The translations under genes were made by a program, and so were the position numbers. Of a stretch of DNA of 44,786 bases, positions 39,195-44,786 are shown piece after piece (within the stretch, counting starts at the first letter, position 1; each line of letters starts with the position of its first letter). The notes under the pieces are model-generated. The model made no database searches and was not told the DNA's origin. It saw only the letters and a program-made list of their open reading frames with translations. This stretch comes from Gnetum montanum (lineage: Eukaryota; Streptophyta; Gnetopsida; Gnetales; Gnetaceae). Where the stretch lies: NCBI GenBank assembly GCA_015680685.1, contig MNCI01014538.1:672282-717067 (forward strand). Reading direction: 5' to 3'.

Positions 39195-41446
39195 TTTCCC
39201 TCTTAGAGACTAGGCTCTATAGTATTTAGGAGGGTAGTAGTGATGTTGAAATGAAGCAGGACTAGAAGAGTCATGTAGGGAAATGGGTTGTTAAACATAG
39301 TACCCATATGGATCAGGCTATCGGTAAGGATACTGCTACCTTGGTGGTGGCATCCCCCACTATTATAGGTGTTGCCACTAATGGTACTACTCATAAGGTT
39401 GTGGTGGAGCTCCACTCGAATATTAGGCTTGTTGCTAGTGGAACTACCTAGGGTTGCCTTATCCTAAGGCAACCTTCTAGGTGCTTGTCTTCTTTCCAAT
39501 CTAGGATTTAAAGTGTACATGCTAGACTCCTATAAGTGTAACATAATGGAACAACATCCCTTAAGATGTTCATAGTGGCAGATGTCACACCCACCATCAT
39601 CATCTAATTTGAAGTCCATGACCTCCTCTATGGTAGCAATCTTACCCTTACCCCTTTGGTGGGCACATTTAGCTTCCTTTCTTCTCCTACAATCATAATT
39701 ACTACTTTGCTCTTTGGATTCCTCTCCTATTTTTAGAGCAGTTTGGGACTTTTCATCCAAAGAGTCCCATATTTTGTCTACCTTAGCTAAAATTTCAAAA
39801 AAAAAATTTGAATTGGCAAGGTTTTGCATTGCACCACCTCATCAAGTGGTGTCTTCTCCTCATTGTCATAGAACTGAACCTCCCTTTTGTGGATGGAAGG
39901 ATCTCGATTATATTCCTTTGCACTTTCCTTTTTTCTCAACTCTCCTTCTTCTTTGGTAACCTACTCAATCAGCCTTTGAATCTGATAGGCTTTAAATTTT
40001 GAAAATCTTCCTTGGGCATAGATCCAAAAAGTTCTCCTTATTTTTGTTTGGAGCCCATCTATGATATGGCGTAGCTACTCCCTTTTAGAATAACCATGGC
40101 CAAGACATTGATGCAAAAGAGAATAGTACTTGTCCATGCTTACGTCCAAGGATTCATGTGTTTCTTGTTTTCAACCTTGGATCTACTTTCTCAAGTTGGA
40201 CACTTAGAAGTACATTTGATATTTATAATTGAAGATGTCAAGCATTGTACTCCATCTATAGATTGATTACAACTCCAAGAACCGATACCAACTTTCATCT
40301 TCTTTGATGAGCATCCTTGGGAATAGCTTTAATTTTTGCCATTCATTCTTCATGTTCCACATTCTATAAGGCACAAGCATCATGAAAGGCTTGAAGATGG
40401 TTCTATGGATTTGAGTTGTATCCCCCTTCGAACTTGGGGATACTGTTCATATCCAACTGCTTAATTCTACTATATTTCACATGCCTTGTTGGAATTCTCA
40501 CTAACACTATAATATTTAGCATGTTCCTCATTGCAAGTAAAGGCTCACCATGGTCATAGCCTCTATGATGGCCATGATGCCCATGATGTCCTCTACTTCC
40601 TCTTATTTTGTGGTGGTGGGCCTCTCTTGATTTCCTATGTCTTTGGTCTCAACTAGTTCGACAAGCCCTACGATCATCTTTATCCCATCGGTCACCTCCA
40701 TCAAGGTCACATCCTCTACAACTTTGGTTAGAGATAGAGGAGGAAGAGGATCAAGAAGGTGAAGAGGAAGGAGGACTAGCATCACCATGGTGTCCACCAT
40801 CCCCTCTTGTTCAGTCACGACCATGATCATCATGTCTATCATCATCGTGATGCTTGTCCCCATTCTTGCCCTAACTTCCAGCATTAGATCCCCCATGGTC
40901 ATGGGACTTGTTTTTCCCCACACCAAGATTGTTGATAGTGGACTGCAAGTTTTGGTTCATGTTTCCCTCATCAAATACAAGAGAAGGAGAGTTAGTGAAT
41001 TAAGAATTCCTAGAGCAGGGATCCTCTCCATCTTTTTGGCCCAACAAGAATAAGGGGTTGGTGACTTGTTTTCACTTCGAAGCTTCATAACAAGACTCCT
41101 ATTGCTAATCTTTCTTTCATTGTGCATTAATGGGATGATAATCCCTAGAGTCATGATCCTACACAATGTATTCAATATGGAGCCCCTAAATGCCCAACCT
41201 CATAAGAGTTTTAAGTAGCATCGCAGGAACTAATCGATCGGGCAACAACATAATGTTGCCCTCCATGTCCCTCCGTCACATCTATTCATCCTAATGTAGG
41301 ATGAAGGTGAAATCTAGCACAGCCTTATTAGGATGAATATAGATCACTTTGCATTGCTAGGACATTGACTATTTTGACCCATCGTGCCTCTGATTGGAAG
41401 TATGTTCAAACAATAGCAGAGAATCAACCCTGTAAGAAGAAGACAT
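39195..41446 (-). pseudogene. Gag of E7 with knuckle and P/Y/Q-rich linker
   Basis: The ATG at 41446 (MSSSYR) parallels the E5 start. The stretch VIYIHPNK and FTFILH follows. Between about 40540 and 40900 is a His, Asp, Gly and Arg-rich tract (GDKHHDDDRHDDHGRD; HGHHGHHRGYDHGEP). Capsid starts near 40440 (FEGGYNSNP). The C-terminus is open at 39530-39829 (LAKVDKIWDSLDEKSQ) and holds the knuckle CDICHYEHLKGCC. The linker to protease (39195-39480) keeps GAPPQPYE, GMPPPR and YPYR-DPYGYYV. Several stops. Confidence 0.86.
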
Positions 41447-41575
41447 TTTAGTTGGAAAGAAAAATAGTGTGCTTTTAATATTATTATTATTCTCAATAAT
41501 TACAACTATAAGGTTTGTTACAATGATTTTGAATAATTTCAGTAAGTCTTAGATAGCACATGTAGCTAACTAAAT
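41447..41575 (-). other. 5' leader of E7
   Basis: 129 bp, AT-rich, with an ATT/AAT triplet run. No gene seen. Confidence 0.72.
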
Positions 41576-41594
41576 TCCTTAGCAATGACGCCAA
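41576..41594 (-). other. Primer-binding site of E7, tRNA-Asp type
   Basis: On the minus strand it reads TTGGCGTCATTGCTAAGGA, directly after the LTR end. One CpG of the tRNA-Asp complement is still intact. Confidence 0.85.
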
Positions 41595-42452
41595 TGATGA
41601 GCAGCAAGTATGCCCTATGTCCAACCATACGAATCACTAGCATTCACTTAGCGATCCAATCAAATTTTGTAGACTGTAGCTTTCTAAGTACACTGGTTTC
41701 TAGGAGGTGAATCTAACCATTGCAATTGTTGTCTTCTTAGGTCCACTTATGAAGTGCAAGTGTATGGTTAAGTGTAATTGAGGCATCTAATTTTAATCAT
41801 TTTGTCTTTTATCGTTTAATCGCTTAAGTGCTGGAAACAAAGTAAATTTAATATGTAATTAATCTAATTAATCTAGTAACTAATTAACACTTAACTAATC
41901 CTAACATAAGCATCTATTCCCACTTTTCGTACACACCCTAAATACATTATAATGTCGTTGGGTTACTAAGTGTTAAGCGCTAATGGGATTACCAAGTGTT
42001 AAACGTATACTTGAAGTGGTCTTACTTATGTGTGTTATTTAATTGACATTAATTACTTACTTAAAATTCATTAAAGTAAATTTCATGAATATTAAATGCA
42101 CAAGGAAAAAATTAATCTATTCCAAGTGCTGCAAGGTTTGATCAGAAAAGCTCGTCTTTATTACTATTCACACTGAGGTGCTCAGGTACATTAGTGCTTT
42201 AATAAAGATTTGTACACTTCTTTGACTCCTACTGTAGGCACTCAAAAAATATTCTAACTTTCAGAAGGTAAAACTACAAGAGCTTCGCTACAACTAATGG
42301 AAAGATGTTTGGGTCATGTGCCCAATTACTATATTTATAGGTAGGCACACATCCCACGATATCAGATATCTAATAATGTAGCATGTGATCTGATATCGAG
42401 GCTTCGATATTAAGGATCTAATATCAGAGCCTAAGAAGAATACGATGCATCA
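41595..42452 (-). repeat. 5' LTR of E7
   Basis: The 858-bp LTR is bounded by TGATGAG (41595, the U5 end on the minus strand) and a decayed GCATCA (42447-42452). The TATA box is on the minus strand at 42330-42339. U3 has GATATC copies at 42358-42425, so it resembles family A although the sequence is clearly diverged. Confidence 0.92.
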
Positions 42453-42537
42453 ATATCCAACCATACAAATTTTGTAAGGAACTCTATCCTCATTTTGTTT
42501 TAACTTGAGAATTAGTTTTCAATCAATCATGTGGATA
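42453..42537 (+). other. 3' tail and PPT of E6, resumed after E7
   Basis: The words TTTTGTAAGGAACTC and TCAATCATGTGGATA match the last 60 bp before the LTR in E2, E4 and E5. The PPT is decayed to ATGTGGATA. This identifies the flank of E7 as the end of a plus-strand element, most simply E6. Confidence 0.72.
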
Positions 42538-43458
42538 TGATAAAATCATTTAAGTCTTCAATGCGATATCATATCAACAATATCATAGCCCTGCTTATGT
42601 CATTGTAGGTATGATGTCATGGTTCTTGGTCTCTATTCTAAATACCAACCCACTATTGTGTCAAACGAACAACTTTGATCCAATGCTTAGGAAAATTCTT
42701 GAAATTTGTTTCTATGATTTTACACTTAGCAATTGAGTGAATGTGTGTAGTATGGTGTTAAGTAGTTGTATAGAATCTTTATTCAAGTGAATTGCTCTTG
42801 GACATAGTTCATGGCAGAAATAAAGATCAAGATTATTTTCCACCATTGTAACATTCTACCTAGTTTACTTTACTTTTAATTAGTTCATTTTTATGTAGTA
42901 CATTTTCACTTAGTATACTTACTACTTTTCAGCATGTTTACTTTTCTTAAGTTGTTTACAATTCCTAAGTACTTTACTTTTCCATTGTTTCTTAGTAAGG
43001 CAATATAAGTACGATTGGTTTTGAATGTATAGTATAATCATTTGGTAATCCTAGTAGTGTTATTTCTTGGTTTGCCTAGTAGCATAACACTTGGTAATCT
43101 CAGTGATGGCTACATAAGTCCAAGATGTGAACGGTAAACTAGAAATGGATACTTATTGCCTATAGGCTAGAATAGTCTCTTCACTTGCATTATATATAGG
43201 CTTAGATTCTATTACTCTATTTCAACCATATTTCCACTTAGTCTTAGTTTGAGTTCATAACATCAACCTATCATATGTCTCATTAAGAGTTAAGCCATAT
43301 AACTTGCACTTTACTAACTCAAAGTGAGAAGACAATGATCACAAACTAAACGTCAACTACTAGTGAATCTACATTGGCTATCCACGAATTATGATCAAGT
43401 CACACATATACACTTGTGACTTGTATGATGGAGTGTTGGAATACACAACCGCTCATCA
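42538..43458 (+). repeat. 3' LTR of E6, divergent family
   Basis: It starts TGATAAA (one terminus base block decayed) and ends CTCATCA, 921 bp. Early U3 has GATATC words (42571-42590). An AATAAA signal is near 42820. Late U5 keeps the words TTGGTAATC and CAAGATGTGAACGG of the other LTRs. No PBS follows, so this is the true outer end of an element. Confidence 0.8.
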
Positions 43459-43547
43459 CCAAGTATTATTCTCATTTTTTTACTTATTAAACTAAACAAT
43501 GCTTTGATGATGGAATGTGCCTTAGTTATAAGATCTTTTATACATAA
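43459..43547. other. 89-bp spacer between E6 and E8
   Basis: It has no PBS at its left and no PPT at its right. It is not recognised elsewhere in the window, so it may be the only non-retrotransposon sequence here. Nothing coding is seen. Confidence 0.6.
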
Positions 43548-44471
43548 TGATGAGTCATTGTTCGTCAGGTCCTGTTATCAGACCCTTGTTATCGAACCCC
43601 TATTATCGAAACCCTGATACAAGATACTAAGTCTAATAGGTCTCGATATTGGACCCCCAATATCGTAGCCACAATATCACGGCCTGCATGCGATATCACA
43701 TACGCGATATCGCAGCCTGCTTCCTCATATATAAATAAGAAGTAGGTAGATTTAGTAGGGGTCTTTTTGAGTTTTAGAAGTTAAGTTAAGCAGTTTTGTA
43801 AACATTCTTTATCATTTTTCCTCTCAACCCTTTTCTCCTAGTGCATGCCCGCAGTGTGATGATTGTAATTGTATGGCATCCTTATTTGAGTGTGAAATAC
43901 TTGGACACGCACATGACTAGCAATAAAGATCGAGATTACTTCATCATTGTAGCATTCACTTAGCTTAATTATTTATTTAATTGTTATTTATTGCTTTCTT
44001 AGTTAATATCTCTCTACCCTTATCTCCTAGTAACGCGGAATGAGTATGACTTAATCACAAGCATTCATGTGTGACTAGTTGGTAACCCAGTAGCATACCT
44101 AGGCCATACGTTTGGTAATCCCCGTGGTAGTCATGCATGAGGTCCAAGATGTGTACAGATGATTGAGGAATGGATGCTCATTGCACTTAGGCTAGTTTAG
44201 ATTCTCTCTCACCCTCTCTCTCTTAGCTTAGTTAATATTATTTCCCATCATACCCAGGAGTAGCATTAGTGTAGGAACACATCATACACCTCATTCTGGA
44301 ATAAATCATACGTGACAAAGTTAATACTAGTCTAGGTGGGAAGACAACGAACTGCAATCTACGAGTAACTGTCTGGATACCACAACTAGTCCGTCTACGG
44401 AGTTCGACTGGATCATGCATGAAACACTCGTATTCGTATGGTTGAGTGTAGGGGTACCTCACCACTCATCA
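43548..44471 (+). repeat. 5' LTR of E8
   Basis: The 924-bp LTR runs TGATGAG to CTCATCA. U3 has a dense series of TTATC, AATATC and GATATC words (about 43575-43715), with a CGATATCG-type copy at the end. The TATA box TATATAAATAAG is at 43728-43739 and AATAAA near 43922. U5 closes with CGTATTCGTATGGTTGAG, as in families A and B. Confidence 0.93.
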
Positions 44472-44490
44472 TTGGCACTATTGCCAAGGA
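44472..44490 (+). other. Primer-binding site of E8, tRNA-Asp type
   Basis: TTGGCACTATTGCCAAGGA follows the LTR directly. It has four or five differences from the plant tRNA-Asp complement, mainly at CpG sites. Confidence 0.82.
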
Positions 44491-44612
44491 CGGTGCTAGT
44501 TATCCAGATTAGTTATATCATACAAGGTCACTGTATAGAAATTAATCATATATCTTTTAGGAAGAAATAATTACAAAAAGTCACATACAAATTCACACAT
44601 AATTTCACAATC
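44491..44612 (+). other. 5' leader of E8
   Basis: 122 bp between PBS and the presumed gag ATG, the same length class as the leaders of E2, E5 and E7. AT-rich, with no gene. Confidence 0.65.
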
Positions 44613-44786
44613 ATGCCTCTCCTACAAGACTATGATAATGCCACATCTCGTGAGGCAATTCATTAGAGAACCAACGAATTACATGATAATGAAAATTGGA
44701 GTATGCAATCCGAGGTGGGGGTTTCTTATAAACATAAACGAAGGCAACATCATCCCAACACATGAAAGCATAACTTACTCAATGAC
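44613..44786 (+). pseudogene. Gag start of E8, interrupted
   Basis: The ATG at 44613 lies where the E5 and E7 gag starts lie relative to the PBS. The frame reads MPLLQDYDNATSREAIH, then TAG, then RTNELHDNENWSMQSEVG and a second stop. It shows no clear likeness to the gag start of E5. The call rests on position alone. Confidence 0.45.

Larger units (their letters stand above)
32598..42452 (-). mobile_element. E7: nearly complete Athila-like element nested in E6, minus strand
   Basis: From right to left it has a full 5' LTR (41595-42452), PBS, leader, gag, protease, RT, RNase H, integrase, 3' region, PPT and the last 309 bp of the 3' LTR (32598-32906). By eye the two LTRs differ at roughly one base in eight over the shared part, so it is old. 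It splits E6. No target-site duplication can be recognised, because the left LTR has lost its outer end. Confidence 0.9.
43548..44786 (+). mobile_element. E8: 5' end of another Athila-like element
   Basis: LTR, PBS, leader and the first codons of gag; the rest lies beyond the window. The LTR belongs to a third family related to that of E6. No PPT precedes the LTR, so this is a 5' end. Confidence 0.85.

Noticed and set aside
40603-40926. 107-codon minus-strand frame rich in Met and Val in E7
   Set aside because: It is the wrong frame of gag; the frame with the His/Asp tract links to capsid and matches E5.
43459-43547. Small gene or regulatory element in the spacer between E6 and E8
   Set aside because: 89 bp with no start-to-stop frame worth noting and no motif I recognise.

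Overview
The window is a piece of a repeat-rich plant genome. I see no host gene, no tRNA or rRNA gene and no CRISPR array. Almost every base belongs to decayed LTR retrotransposons of the Ty3/gypsy class, piled on and into one another. The plant origin follows from three things: a primer-binding site resembling the 3' end of plant tRNA-Asp, the order gag, protease, RT, RNase H, integrase, and an Athila-type Gag (CPGHG motif) and 3' ORF. The species cannot be told. I call the family Athila-like (moderately sure). No element is coding-competent.

Layout (E1 to E8 in window order). E1, 1-2780, minus: LTR, PPT, 3' region and integrase tail. E2, 2781-5098, plus: a collapsed element with a full LTR, a promoterless LTR and a truncated LTR separated by internal stretches of only 143 and 132 bp. 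E3, 5099-12155, minus: truncated LTR, 3' region, integrase, RNase H, RT, protease and the end of gag. E4, 12156-16456, plus: from RNase H to its 3' LTR. E5, 15547-25729, plus: the only element with both LTRs and a complete gag-pol order; its 5' LTR is also the 3' LTR of E4. E6, 25730-32597 plus 42453-43458, plus: a divergent element from the protease onward with an extra env-position ORF, split by E7. E7, 32598-42452, minus: nearly whole, with a truncated 3' LTR. E8, 43548-44786, plus: 5' LTR, PBS and gag start, running off the window.

All LTRs end in the 7-bp inverted repeat TGATGAG...CTCATCA, with the PBS directly inside one end and the PPT directly inside the other. Elements E1 to E5 and E7 carry about 2 kb between integrase and PPT. 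That stretch holds three signals not explained by standard gypsy genes: an antisense reading frame kept in several copies, a short sense reading frame, and a 26-bp inverted repeat about 140-170 bp before the PPT. E6 instead has a recognisable Athila env-position ORF there.

Most premature stops look like C-to-T changes on either strand (CAA, CAG and CGA to stop; TGG to TAG or TGA), and the CpGs of the PBS are mostly lost, as expected for old, methylated elements. E4 and E5 share the same stops and the same loss of the catalytic integrase glutamate, so they are probably duplicates of one already dead sequence.
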